Shown piece by piece: positions 37,395 through 48,945 of a stretch of DNA of 64,000 nucleotides (within the stretch, counting starts at the first letter, position 1; each line of letters begins with the position of its first letter). Both the position numbers and the translations under genes were made by a program. Source of the DNA: Rhizophagus clarus (Eukaryota; Glomeromycota; Glomeromycetes; Glomerales; Glomeraceae); contig BLAL01000196.1 in NCBI GenBank assembly GCA_015698045.1, positions 1,302,001 to 1,366,000 on the forward strand, read 5' to 3'. The notes under the pieces were generated by a model. The model was given only the letters and a program-made list of their open reading frames with translations. It had not been told where the DNA came from and made no database searches.

Positions 37395-38310
37395 AGAAAT
37401 AAGGGAAATTGCAACCTAAAATAAATAAAGAAACGTTAGTAATGTTTCTTTAATATTAAAAAAAATCCTTTACCTTTTCTAACTTACATTCCCAAGTTCA
37501 GTTTATCCAAGAAGGCTGGCAACCTAAAAAAAATAAAGAAAAAACGTTAGTAACGTTTTTTTAATATTAAAAAGAAAATCCCCCACCCTTTCTAACTTAC
37601 ATTCCCAAGTCCAGTTCGTCCAAGAAGGCCGGCAACCTAAAAAAATAAAGAAAGAAACATTAGTAACATTTTTTTAATATTAAAAAAAAAATCCCCCGCC
37701 CTTTCTAACTTATATTCCCAAGTTCAGTTCGTCCAAAAAGTCTGGCAATCTAAAAAATAAAGAAAGAAATGTTAGTAATGTTTCTTTAATATTAAAAAAA
37801 ATAACCTGCCCTTTTTAACTTACAATCCCAAATCTGATTTGTCCAAGAAGTCCAGCAACCTAAAAAAAAATAAAGAAAGAAATGTTAGTAACGTTTCTTT
37901 AATATTAAAAAAAATTTCCCGCCCTTTTTAACTTACATTCTCAAGTCCAATTCGTCCAAAAAGACCAGTAACCTAAAAAAAAATAAAGAAAGAAACATTA
38001 GTAACATTTCTTTAATATTTAAAAAAAAAATCACCTGCCCTTTTTAACTTACATTTTCAAGTCCAGTTCATCCAAGAAGTCTGGCAACCTAAAAAAAAAC
38101 AAAGAAAGAAACGTTAGTAACATTTCTTTAATATTAAAAAAAAATCCCTGCCCTTTTTAACTTACATTTCTCAAGTCCAGTTCGTCCAAGAAGGCTGGCA
38201 ACCTAAAAAAAATAAAGAAACGTTAGTAACATTTCTTTAATATTAAAAAAAAATTCCCCCCACCCCTTCCAACTTACATTCCAAGTCTGGGAGTCTGGCA
38301 ACCTAAAAAA
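37395..38310. repeat. Satellite of about 9 units of 109-115 bp
   Basis: Each unit has GGCAACCTAAAAA, AAAGAAACGTTAGTAACGTT, an AATATTAAAAA run, a C-rich stretch, CTTACATTCCCAAGTCCAG and TTCGTCCAAGAAG. The core recurs near 37,409, 37,518, 37,631, 37,744, 37,853, 37,967, 38,083, 38,198 and 38,296. CG positions vary between CG, CA and TG across units. Confidence 0.85.
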
Positions 38311-39830
38311 AAAATAAAAAAAAAATTACAGTTTAGAAAACCGTAAAAATAGATTGATTATGATAATTAATGATCGTTGAATTAAATTACAATTTTTTTT
38401 TAACCTTTTATTTTAACTTTTGTTTTTCCCTTTTCTTTCATCTTTTTTCTCCTCTCGTCCCTTTTGCTACTTCCTTTTGTTCCCTTCCTGGCTTCCTCCT
38501 TCTTTTGTCTCCTTTTTCTTTCCTTTTTTTTTTATGCGGCATTTCAGCTCTTTGATGATGGACTTCGATAGTCAAAGTTAATATTATATATATATATTTT
38601 TTTTTACTTAATAAATGATTTCTAATGTTTATTTTCACTTCTTTTTAGGTATTTCTATTTGTTTCTAGGAGATTCTTGACATGTAATAGGTATAGACCTG
38701 ACTTTTTTTAAAAATACTTGTTTTTTTAACGAACTGTTTCTAATAGTTCATTTGTTGTCTTTTTTTAAGCAGGTCTTTCAGTTCACTTTAATACAATTCA
38801 TGTGATCTAAGAAAAGTTCGCTCAAACTTTTCTTAAAATAATATAACATACAATTCATGTGATCCAAGAAAAATTCGCTCAAACTTTTCTTAAAATAATA
38901 TTACATACAATTTATGTAATCCAAGAAAAGTTCACTCAAACTTTTCTTAATAATTGGATTTTTGAAATTTAAATAGTAAGTTTTGCAAAAATTGTGTTGC
39001 AAAATTTAATATATTTTTTTAAATATTTCTAATTAAAAATATATTATAGGTTTCAAGTGAACATGAAAATGAAAATGGTAAGTTTCACTTATTGTGAAAC
39101 TGATTATTTTTACTTTTAGTTAATTAGAAACTTCTCTATTTTTTCTTTTTTTAGCAGTTTGTTTTTTAAGATTTTTGGATATATGGATTTATGGTATGTT
39201 TTTTATTGATTTTAATTTTTTATTTTCACGAATTATTAATTTATGAATTTGTTTTTTATTTTTTTTTACAGTGTCCTTTGACTCTTATATGATGCGAATT
39301 TAGAATTTTTTTAGGATGCATGATTGTATAGATGATGGTTGTGGATAAATGGCAGATAGATTAATGTGAATAATAACAAGTGATAATAATATATAGATAG
39401 ATATTAAATTAAATTTTATATAATATTATAATTTATAATATGTACATTGCTATAAATAAAAATGTTAATAAAACTACTATTATTCAGCCTATTTATCAAT
39501 AATATTCAGGTGACCAATAGGTGACCGATTTGTGGCTGTTAGTAGAACTTAGAAGCATGTTATATTATATTACTTTATCAACAAATAATTGATTATAAAA
39601 TGTTATAATATGAAAGATGATTTTAACTTTACAAAAAAAAGATAAAAATTTGCAGCATAATTAGTATATACAAACCGAATAATTACCAAATAACCAATAA
39701 AATTTGATAATTTTGTTGATCATGTGATTACATAAATTATTTATTTATCTCCGTATTTTTTTTTTTTTTTACCAAATAACTTTTTCTTTCTTTAAATATT
39801 TTATAAAGGTATTTTTTATTGAGAATCTTG
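38311..39830. other. Gene-free region with small repeats and splice-like motifs
   Basis: Three copies of a roughly 60-bp repeat lie at 38,790-38,950 (AAGTTCGCTCAAACTTTTCT core). Several T-rich, TTTTTAGG or TATAGG motifs near 38,645, 38,765 and 39,050 resemble those of the cassette array at 20 kb. A polypyrimidine block lies at 38,400-38,530. No convincing exon was found. Confidence 0.4.
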
Positions 39831-39950
39831 CTAATTTGCTCCCTGGATGAAATCACCTAGGTGATTTCACCTGTAAATAATTTGCCAAAATTCAGGTGAT
39901 TTACACGTATAAAAAATTTTACCCTGGTGATTTTAATTTATGAAATTTGA
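39831..39950. repeat. TIR-family relic with GTGATTTCACC motifs
   Basis: GCTAATTTGCTCCCTGGATG followed by AAATCACCTAGGTGATTT resembles the subterminal sequence of the putative element ending at 22,019. No partner end is seen. Confidence 0.4.
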
Positions 39951-40119
39951 TTGGCTAAAATTTACAATATTACGCATGTAAAAAATAATTTTTATTTGAA
40001 AATTTCTGTTAAATAATTAATCTGACTACAAAAATAATAAAATTTATTTATATATTAAACTATAACTTTATTTATTTAAATACTGTTTATCAAAGTACAA
40101 TTATTTATCTTTAATGTAA

Positions 40120-41150
40120 CTAGTAATGATAATAATGATATAAAAAAAAGTCTAACAATAAAGGTAAAAAGAGAAAGAAAAAACAGAAAGAATAAAAAAG
40201 AATCATTAGAAACAAAAAAAAACCAATGGGATGAAATGGTGACATAAAGTATAATTGGAGACAAAGAAAATGATAGGGAACGAAAGAGATAACAGAAAAA
40301 GAAAAGATAGTGAAAAGACAAGGAAAGGACGTGAAAATAAAAAAGAATAGGATTGAAAACAAAAGGAAATAGGGACAAAGTGAAAGGGAACAAAACGAAA
40401 ATAAAAAGATAATGAGAGCGAACAAAAAACAAAAGGATAACGAGAAGATGATGAAAAAAAGATGATGAGAGTAAAACGATGATGAAAATGAAACGATGAT
40501 GAGGATAAAATGATGATAAAAGTGAAACGATGATGAGGGTAAAACGATGAAGAAGGTGAAATGATAATGAGGGTAAAATGATGACGAGGATGAAACGATG
40601 ATGAGGATGAAATAATCATGAGAATGAAATGATAATAAGGACAAAATGGTGATGAGAACGAAAAAAAGAAAGGGAGCGAAAATGAAAAGAAAAGGGAAAC
40701 AAATTAACAAAAAGACAAACCATAAAAGAAGAAAAAATAGAGTTAGTAAATTGAAATATGAAAACAAATTTGAATAAAAAAATAGAGAAGAAAAAACCAC
40801 CATACCTTCCTTGTTCGCAAAACTAAGACTTAAAAAAAGAAAAGAACTAGAAACGAAAAAACAAAAAAGAGGAAAAAAAAGAAGTAATATACTTTAATGC
40901 AAAACTGGAAGAAATTAAAGACCTAAAGAGAGAAGAGAAATAAGAAATGAAAAGAAAAATGAAAACAAAAAAGAAAGAAGGATAAAAAATGACACTTTTT
41001 TGGCGTAAAACTGAAAGAACTTAAAAGACCTAAAAGAAGAGGAAAGAAATTAGAAACAAGAAAGAAAAATAAAAACAAAAGAAGGAAAAAAAAGAACATA
41101 CCTGCATACTTTCGACCAAGTAAAGGGAAGTGAAAGGGATGAAAAAAAGA
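40120..41150. repeat. 1-kb purine-rich tract with an 18-bp minisatellite
   Basis: The plus strand is overwhelmingly A and G for about 1 kb. Between about 40,430 and 40,650 it forms a degenerate 18-bp minisatellite (GAAACGATGATGAGGGTA). The long minus-strand open frames here (137, 118 and 227 codons of F, S, L and Y) are by-products of this bias. The tract ends exactly where the putative giant element begins. Confidence 0.7.
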
Positions 41151-41160
41151 ACTTTACAGA

Positions 41161-42360
41161 AACTTGGGGTTCTAAGGCGACATCGATTCGATATCGATTC
41201 GAGATATTCACGATATCGTAATTGAAAATCGAATCGACATAGTTAAGTTTGAACTTAAATATGCTGATTTGATGTTGATTCGATGTTGATTTGTGACGGC
41301 ATCGAATCAACATCAAATCGACACACGATTCAATATATTAATGGCATCATAGTGATATCATTAAAAGTTTAAAAAATATTAGTTTGATATCAAAACTATA
41401 TTGTACTAACATCAAATCGACATCTCAAAACTATTGTTTCAAATTTTAAATACCTACCCAATGTCAAATCGACATCAAATTAACACCTCAAGAATAGTGT
41501 TCAAATATTAAGGCATTTGCTCGACATCAAAACTATATTGTTCAAACGTTACGAGAACATCGCAGAAATTTTATTTAAATTTTAAAATACCTGCCCAACA
41601 TCGTAACGACATCATACCGACATCAAATTAACATCTCAAAAATATTGTCCAAATATTAAGACATTTGCTCGACATCAAAACTATATTGTCCAAACATTGA
41701 GACAACATCACAGAAATGTTATTTAAATTTTAAAATAGATACCCAACGTCGTAATTACATCATACCAACATCAAATCAACACCTCAAGAATATTAAGATA
41801 TCTGCTCGACATCAAAACTATATTGTGCAAACATTGAAATAACATCGCAGAAATGTTATATAATTTTTAAAATAGATACCCAACGTCGTAACTACATCAT
41901 ACCAACATCAAATCAACACCTCAAGAATATTAAGATATCTGCTTGACATCAAAACTATATTGTGCAAACATTGAAATAACATCGCAGAAATGTTATTTAA
42001 TTTTTAAAATATCTACTCAACGTCGTAACTACATCATACCAACATCAAATCAACACCTCAGGAATATTGTTTCAAATATTAAAATATCTGTTCGACACCA
42101 AACCTATATTGTGCGAACATTGAGACAACATCGCAGAAAAATTATTTCAAATTTAATATATCTACTCAATGTCGAAACTACATTGTACCAATATCAAATT
42201 AATATCTCAAGAATATAGTTTTTAAGTATTAAACGTCTGCTCGATATCAAAATTATATTGTGCAAACACTGAGACAACATCGCAAGGATATTATTTTCAA
42301 ATTAAAATATCTATTAAATGTCGAAACTATATTGTACCAATATCTTGTTTTCAATATAAA
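41161..42360. repeat. Left subterminal repeat array of the giant element
   Basis: It begins with CGATTCGATATCGATTCGAG-like sequence, then has about six units of 135-150 bp built on CGACATCAAAACTATATTGT (near 41,521, 41,671, 41,808, 41,943, 42,093 and 42,242). The units also contain ACATCGCAGAAATGTTAT and CATACCAACATCAAATCAAC. Inner units diverge progressively. Open frames inside are accidental. Confidence 0.75.
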
Positions 42361-43338
42361 AATTGTATTGTGTTGACGAATCGATAGTAATACGGTTTAA
42401 TTAATACTTTTTGCTATAGAATAAATGTTATTATGAAAAATAAATATTACAAAGAATAAAATATTATGAAAAATAAAATATTATGAAAAATAAAATATTA
42501 AGAAGTACAAAGTATTATGAAGAATAAAATATATGGTAGATGCTAATAAATCGAAAGGACAACTTTAGGAACCATCGATAGTAAACTTCTATAATGTATC
42601 TGATATTGCAGTAGTATACTGCAAAGAAATCAAGAAAGCCCTACCAAACGGAATATTTGGAAAATGATGTTAATTATCGTCACAATGTTTTAGCTTGCTA
42701 ATTAATGATCCTGGAATTTTACCTATCACATCGGCTATATCACATCGGCATTAGAAACAATCATTCATCATCTTTCAATGACGTACCGTACCCACATTTT
42801 TGACTCCAATGACCATTTCTCGTCTTACTCACGTGGAACTAAATATAGTATTATTTTTGCCATTGACATCATAGAAATACCATATACAAAGCAATGTAGC
42901 AATTAATCATAATACATTAGCGTTTGACATACCTCATTGCCTATCTGGACCAAATATTTTTCTTATTTTACGTGGCGTTATCACAATTTCTTTTTCGCCT
43001 TTTTCGCAAAGAATTGGTCAGAAATTACGTACTAATCACATGTTTTAAAACACTCATCAATGACCATATGCACAAACTTGATTTGACCGTCGAGACCTTA
43101 CCATGACTGATAATCATATTATATAAAGATCCTTGGTCACTTTAATCTATACTTTCGTGTAGAAGGATTTTAGCCAGGCTAGGGTCCGTGCGGTATCCAA
43201 GTTTTCACCGTAGTTATATTTTTTTCAACGTTTCTCTGTGTAATAGATAAAGAATTGTTTAATAAAATCAAGTTATGCTTCAAGTCTAGTCAGTGCCTTG
43301 GTATAACAAAGTCATGATTAATAATGACAACAGAAAAC
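42361..43338. other. Spacer inside the giant element
   Basis: A short AAAATAAAATATTATG tandem repeat occupies 42,420-42,530. The rest is of mixed composition. A TATATAAAG motif lies at about 43,122, but no open frame with an ATG follows, so no gene is called. Confidence 0.35.
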
Positions 43339-43684
43339 CTAATTTAATTCACAATAAACATCAGAAGCTACACCCTGTAACAATCTCTGACAAGTTTGCA
43401 AAAACAAAACGCAAAAAATATGATTACTGTGACCCGAATAAATTAAGACTTACCTGAATATAACAAACCTTTAGTTGTGTTATTGCCAAAATTCGTAATA
43501 AGCAAAATATATATAAAAAAAAAAATTCGAATCTGACATAAACAATCACTTACATTCTTCATTGATGAAATGGAGATAGTTTTCTTTTTTGGTTGTAGCC
43601 ATGCACTTCTAAATAACCTAGAAACAAAGTTCTTTTGGGCCCTTTCTGCACGTACCACTCGACGTGTCTTAGGACGTGTCAGAG
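43339..43684 (-). CDS. Small spliced gene, 3' part, with a 15-nt microexon
   Basis: Three exons fit one frame: 43,554-43,684 (LTRPKTRRVVRAERAQKNF to SISSMKN), a microexon at 43,454-43,468 (VCYIQ) and 43,339-43,374 (GVASDVYCELN, stop TAG). Both donors are GTAAGT, the strongest fungal form. The acceptors are CTAAAG and TTACAG. The frame stays open across both joins, which is unlikely by chance. The exon at 43,684 follows an AAG acceptor and lacks an ATG, so at least one upstream exon is missing from my model. The visible product is very basic (Arg/Lys-rich), suggesting nucleic-acid binding, but I recognise no family. It lies between the left array and the transposase. Confidence 0.4.
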
Positions 43685-44388
43685 CTTATGTAATTTGTTT
43701 CTTATTTGAATTGCCTCGAGATGGGTAATAAATTCAGACAGAAATGTAAAGACTAGAGAGAATAATATACAAATATGAAACAAGTTTCCTGAAGACAAAA
43801 AAGAAATAGTAAATCAAAGAAAACGCGTCTTTATGATTGTAAACTACGGAAGAGAAATTTTTATTTTTTGCGGAACTTGTTTATCTATTATATGCTACAA
43901 TAACAGTCTTGATTGGACAATCAGGATGGTGACACATGATGGTTTAATTTCTTCTTCACGGATTCGCGGTCGTTTCGACAGATATTTAGATAAGCAGGTC
44001 TCGTCTTCTTGTTCTCCCTAATGTGGCAAATGTGGAAAGAGATGGGTTTTATTTTACTTTAGGATTAGAAAGTTCAAATCATACGTTTTTATTAAAAAAA
44101 AACTAATTGTAATTAAGTATCGTCTCAAATATCATTAAAACATCGCTTCGATGTCATCACAATATCGATCAACCATATTTTTCTTTTTGTACTGCGAATA
44201 TTGCAAAAATGAAAAAAAAAAATTATAATTGTTATTTATACTAACTGAATCGTTAGCAATAATTATATTGATACTATCAGTAGATAAAAAAAAAATAACG
44301 TTTTGTTTAAAAATATAAAACACATAGTAACTATGATATTGAATAAATACTACCACGAACGAAATTGTACAAAATAAACAAAAATTAA

Positions 44389-47300
44389 TTATATTGCTTT
44401 AAAATAATAATTATTTTTGATCCAACTCTTATTTGTACTATTGTAATGATCTTGACATCCCGGATTGCAATTATGAATAAAATGTACTTTATTTACACTA
44501 TCAATTGCACTGATCGGAAAAATGCTCCTCCATCTTTGACTTTCTATGGTTCGAAGGTAGTAGAGAGGGCATTCCAATACTGGATGTTCCCGATTATTAT
44601 CTTCAAACCAATCTATGACTATGAAGGCATAATACTTCTCATTATTACCTTTATGTTTGAAGATTCCTCTGATGATAGCGTAAGATTCGTTAAAATCTTC
44701 ATCATTAATCATAATAAAATCATTAAGGTGTAAGGTCACTTTTGCAAAGGTACCATTTTCCTCTTCAATTGTATATGATGCAAATTCATACCAGCTTATT
44801 GAATTACTGTATATGAGTGCAGCGCCGCCTAATCTCATATCTTTGTATGATTCTGACAATTCGCTTTTGAAATTTAATATATTTTGGAGAAGATTATCCC
44901 GATTTTTCTTGGACATTCCTCTTTTTAAAGATATATTGGAAATAAATTCTACTGGTGATGTAACTAAATTTTTTAAAAAAGTTAATACTACTACAAATGC
45001 ATATAAGAAAATTGAAACAAAATTCCTTTAAAACATCACCATCATCATCATTAGAAATTTGCTCTTCATTTGAGGATTTGTCTTCGGTAAGGTACCAGTC
45101 TGACAATAAATAACCTAAACTTGTAAAACTGGCACAAGGTCTTGTAAATCTTGGATCAATTCCACCATCGGATAAATGCCGAATTGCAAAGAGAGTATTA
45201 TATCGTTTTATTAAGTCCAAATCTATATCTTTATGATTTGTATTTGGCACAATTCCTTTGAAAATGCGGTGAACCATTTCCTTAATTCCGACTTGAGTAT
45301 TATTAAGAGTTCCAAAGGTTTGAGCATGCATTGAAAGGTGCATATTTATATGTAAATTTGGCAGATTAATAAAATCTGCAAAAACCTGTTAAAAAAAATA
45401 TTGTTAGGATATTTAAGGATATTACTTTTCCAAAATAGTATTATATACCTTTGGAAGTATTATTAACTCATCTTGAAGACATTTTTGCAGGCTTTGATAA
45501 CTTCCTGTTGTGAATTCACTACTGAAAACAGCTTTCATTGTCTTAGCAACATGTACCCAGCATGAAATAACACTCTTTGGTACAAGATCAATTCGGGCCA
45601 CCCCAGTATTTTTCTTAATTGTTGCTGCTTCGCTTTCCTTTAAACTTGATGGCTTTAAAAAGATTTAGTAAACCAGCAAATTAATAAAGATATCATAATT
45701 GTTATACTTCAGCGCGAATTAAATTTTAGAATGATGAAAATTTCAGCAGCAAAGCCGAATCCAAATTAACATAACCATCCAAAATCCACTATCCAAAGCG
45801 TCCAGGTAGATACAAAATAAAAAAGATAAAAGAATATTAGCAAAGTTCACTAGAGTTCCTAAAAAGCCCGTTCCTAATACCCGTTCCTCACCTTATTCGT
45901 GAGACTCTAATTCCAAAAGTGGCGTTCTTATTCCAATTCCATTCTTCCTTAGTCTTAATAAAATTATTCGCCTTTTAAAAAGTTTTTTTAAAAAAATTTT
46001 GTTTTAAAACCGAATATATACTGTATATATATATAATATATAATTCGGCTAAGAACTGGAAAAGAAATAAAATAAAATAAACTAATAAATTTTGTTTATA
46101 AAAACCGAAAAAAAGATAATAAAATTTTGGTTATAAAAACCGATAAAAAAATTTAAAAAACCGAAAAATAAAATAAAATAAAAAAAAAATTTAGTAACGA
46201 TTGAGATCCAATCAAATTTGATCGTTGAAATTATTTCAACATTACGTATTACGTCAAAAAAAATGGCTATGCCGAAATTATTACGGCAGATTTTTACAGA
46301 CGTAATGCCAAAAGTTTGAAACCGTAATTAATTCGCGCTGAAGTATAATAGTAAGAATACTATTTAAATGTTACCTTCAAAAAACGGTATAATATAAATG
46401 GCATTATCATTGCAAGTTGGAAATAATCCGACATCATAAAGCTGGCATGGTGACTAATCGGATTTGGTAGACGAGACCATTTTTTTGGTTTTTCGAATTC
46501 TTTCCAAACTTCTATAAAATCATCTTCACCTTCCCGTGAAAATAATTCACATGTCAACTTGAGAAGGCGTCCAATTTTTCCCGCGGTTGCATGATAGACA
46601 TCCTGCGGAGTCTGTAAATGTCTATCCCTCTTTAAGTTATCCAAGATGCTAGGCTGCGGCCTCAGACCATATTGTGAACCGAGATGTTTTTTTGCTGACG
46701 TACCGTTTTCTCGTAATATTTCTTTAAATTGATTGTCAGTAACGTGATGATATCTCGATATTTTTTGTAGGTCTTGATTAAAATCAGTTAATGAATTATA
46801 AGATACCGAACAAGTGCGACAGCCCTTCATGGCATTGTGTCTTAATACCCCAGCCATATCATTTCCTTGGGGCAAATCAGCGGTCACAACACCCAAACCA
46901 GCTATCACCCAAGCATCTTGGCCATTTACTTTCATTAATTTTCCTTGTTCAAATTCTTTCATTTCAGAAATAAATGGCTGAATAAACTCATTAAAATTGC
47001 CACCGAATGGGACAAATCCAAGAACAAAATGGTTTTTAAGCAATTTTCTTTCATGAGAGGGCATATTTCCGAATTGCAAGTATATGCCTCCTAATGAATG
47101 ATACACATTTCTATATGTACCAAAATCATCATAATACAAATCAATAAACAACTTATACACTGGCAAAGATGATGGTGGTAATCTTAATGTGATATAGTCA
47201 GAAGGATGTTGATATGAAAATATTACATCACGAATATGCCAACGGCTTTGGTATCTATATATTATCTCGGTAATTCGTAATGCGGTTTCAGGAACGTATT

Positions 47301-48564
47301 GATGCTGGTATACTATCATTACATTAGCTTTTTCAAGGACTTGGGAAATTGCAATCGTTTGATATGCCTCATCCTTCAGCCATACTTCACCAGCAATAGA
47401 ACGTTCTTGCCTAACTCTCCCTTTAAAAATTTCAGGCAAATTATCATAACTTACAACTTCCTGAATTCTCAGCCGATATTCATTATTGGCATTTTTTAAA
47501 ATTGCCCTCAACCTGCCAAGTTGCCGTTCATTATTATAATGATAATAAATAAACTCACCAGATTTATATATCACTATCATATTATAAACAAAATAATTAA
47601 TATGATGGTAACAATACAGGGAATTGATAATATGATTATAAATACCTTCTAATATCTTTATTTGATCATCACCAAAAAGTGGTGATTCTCCCCACAATGT
47701 ACCGTGCCAATGTTCTGATTTTGTTTCAGAATCAATTCCAGGACCAAAGTACATGCACCTAAGTATTGAGGGATTATTAAGGACATACCAAATAATGTCT
47801 CTGATAGAAAATTGGTATGCATTCTTTATTTCTTTAGAAATTGAAGGAGTTTTTTTTGATAAAATGGAGATAGGTTTTGCTGATATAGGAATAAGAGGAA
47901 GACGTTTTCTCCATTCTCGAAATCTTCGAATATTCTTCACTACATGGCTTGGATTGAATTTGGAATTATGAAGAACGTCAACAAGATCTTCATAAGCACT
48001 TGTAGAGATATTATGCTTTTGTAACCAGCAAAAAAGTGAAGCAGTCGTAAAATTTTCAAAATATGGAGCGAATTCTCCATCACCATTATAGGATGGCATT
48101 TTATTTTTATCAAGTGCTTCATCGACAATTTGACGATGATCATCACCTCCTGTTTCTGCTTCTTCCTCTTCCTCTTCTCCTCCTTCTTCTGTCTCTTCCT
48201 CTTCTTCCTCTTCTCCTCCTTCTTCTGTCTCTTCCTCTTCTTCCTCTTCACCTCCTTCTTCTGTCCCTTCTTCTTCCTCTTCCTCTTCATTATATAAATT
48301 ATCGAATGCATATTGTGAGATTATATCATCATTATCGTATTCATATTGTGAAATCATATCATCATCTTTATGATCATATTGAACCTCCATGTCATCATTA
48401 TTTTTCGGTAAAGGCGGTGATATTTGCATGTTGGTCCGGTAAGAGTGACTAAAGGCAGTGGTTGATGAGGGTGCAAGCGTTGCAGTTCTATTAGTAAAAC
48501 GATTTCGAATTCGATATTGTTGTTCTGATTCTTCAGTAGTGTTGTAAATATATCGTTTTCTCAT
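44389..48564 (-). CDS. Tnp2/Plavaka-like DDE transposase, three exons, one frameshift
   Basis: Start ATG at 48,562-48,564. Exon 1 is 46,375-48,564 (730 codons), exon 2 is 45,449-45,652 and exon 3 is 44,389-45,385. Both introns are GT-AG and phase 0. The N-terminus is Arg/Ser-rich, followed by an acidic E/G repeat block (residues about 95-140). The Tnp2-type core has DDFG at about 479-482, ADLPQGND at about 562-569 and a CRTC knuckle at about 582. Exon 3 continues LPNLHINMHLSMHAQTFG and must shift frame by one base near 45,028-45,032 to reach the C-terminus (ending NYYFKAI). Length after correction is about 1,130 aa. Intron 1 has been enlarged by a 640-bp MITE. It likely cuts and pastes the surrounding element. 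KDZ-type affiliation is an alternative. Confidence 0.8.
45702..46348. mobile_element. MITE inside transposase intron 1, perfect 21-bp TIRs
   Basis: TTATACTTCAGCGCGAATTA (plus one base) at 45,702-45,722 is the exact reverse complement of 46,328-46,348. If the duplicated TA dinucleotides are excluded, the element is about 45,707-46,343 with CTTCAGCG termini, as in Tc1/mariner-type MITEs. Removing it leaves an intron of about 75 bp, normal for this genome. It has no coding capacity. Confidence 0.85.
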
Positions 48565-48945
48565 GGTTAATTAGACTTTTATAATACGATAAGAAATTTG
48601 GTTATAAATGATAGAACCGAAGAAAATAAGTCTGATTATATATAATTTTTTGTACATTATAACGGGGAGATAAATTCAAAATACAGTGCACAACGCACGC
48701 GTTTAATGCATAGGTTCACAAATTCATTTTCAAATTAGAGTTTTGAGTATCAGCTTATATTGGATGAAACGATTCAGATAGTTCGTCCGAAATGGAAAGC
48801 CCGATAAATTAAAAAAAAAATTTTAATGCATAATGTTATAATAAAACTCAAGAATTTTATTTAAATTTATTGCTTAAAGTAGTTATTTAGGTACGATAAA
48901 CATTTATTAATATTATTGCTTGTTTATTAATCGGATTACATTCAT
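48565..48945. promoter_or_regulatory. Intergenic region upstream of the transposase
   Basis: 380 bp between the transposase start and the next gene's stop. On the minus strand, TATTATAAAAG lies about 30 bp and TATATAAT about 90 bp before the transposase ATG, both possible TATA elements. Confidence 0.35.

Noticed and set aside
37395-38310. CRISPR-like array
   Set aside because: The repeats are contiguous units without unique spacers, in a eukaryotic context.
40076-40803. Long minus-strand open frames of 118, 137 and 227 codons
   Set aside because: They consist almost only of F, S, L and Y, encoded opposite a purine-rich low-complexity tract. No start context or family motif.
42924-43106. 60-codon frame near the left array
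   Set aside because: It begins at a TTG rather than an ATG and shows no motif.
43833-44021. 62-codon plus-strand frame starting MIVNYGREIFIF
   Set aside because: It has an ATG, but no recognisable domain or convincing splice context, and the opposite strand may contain the missing 5' exon of the small spliced gene.
44446-45031. Plus-strand frames across the transposase 3' exon
   Set aside because: Antisense to a well-supported coding exon.
47940-48452. Open frames opposite the transposase acidic repeat (L/S-rich and K/R-rich)
   Set aside because: Shadows of the E/G repeat coding region in other frames.
44389-48564. KDZ family or Starship captain as the giant element's driver
   Set aside because: The DDFG...ADLPQGND...CRTC order fits Tnp2/Plavaka-like enzymes better, and no tyrosine recombinase (Starship) motif is visible. 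KDZ affiliation cannot be excluded without a profile search.
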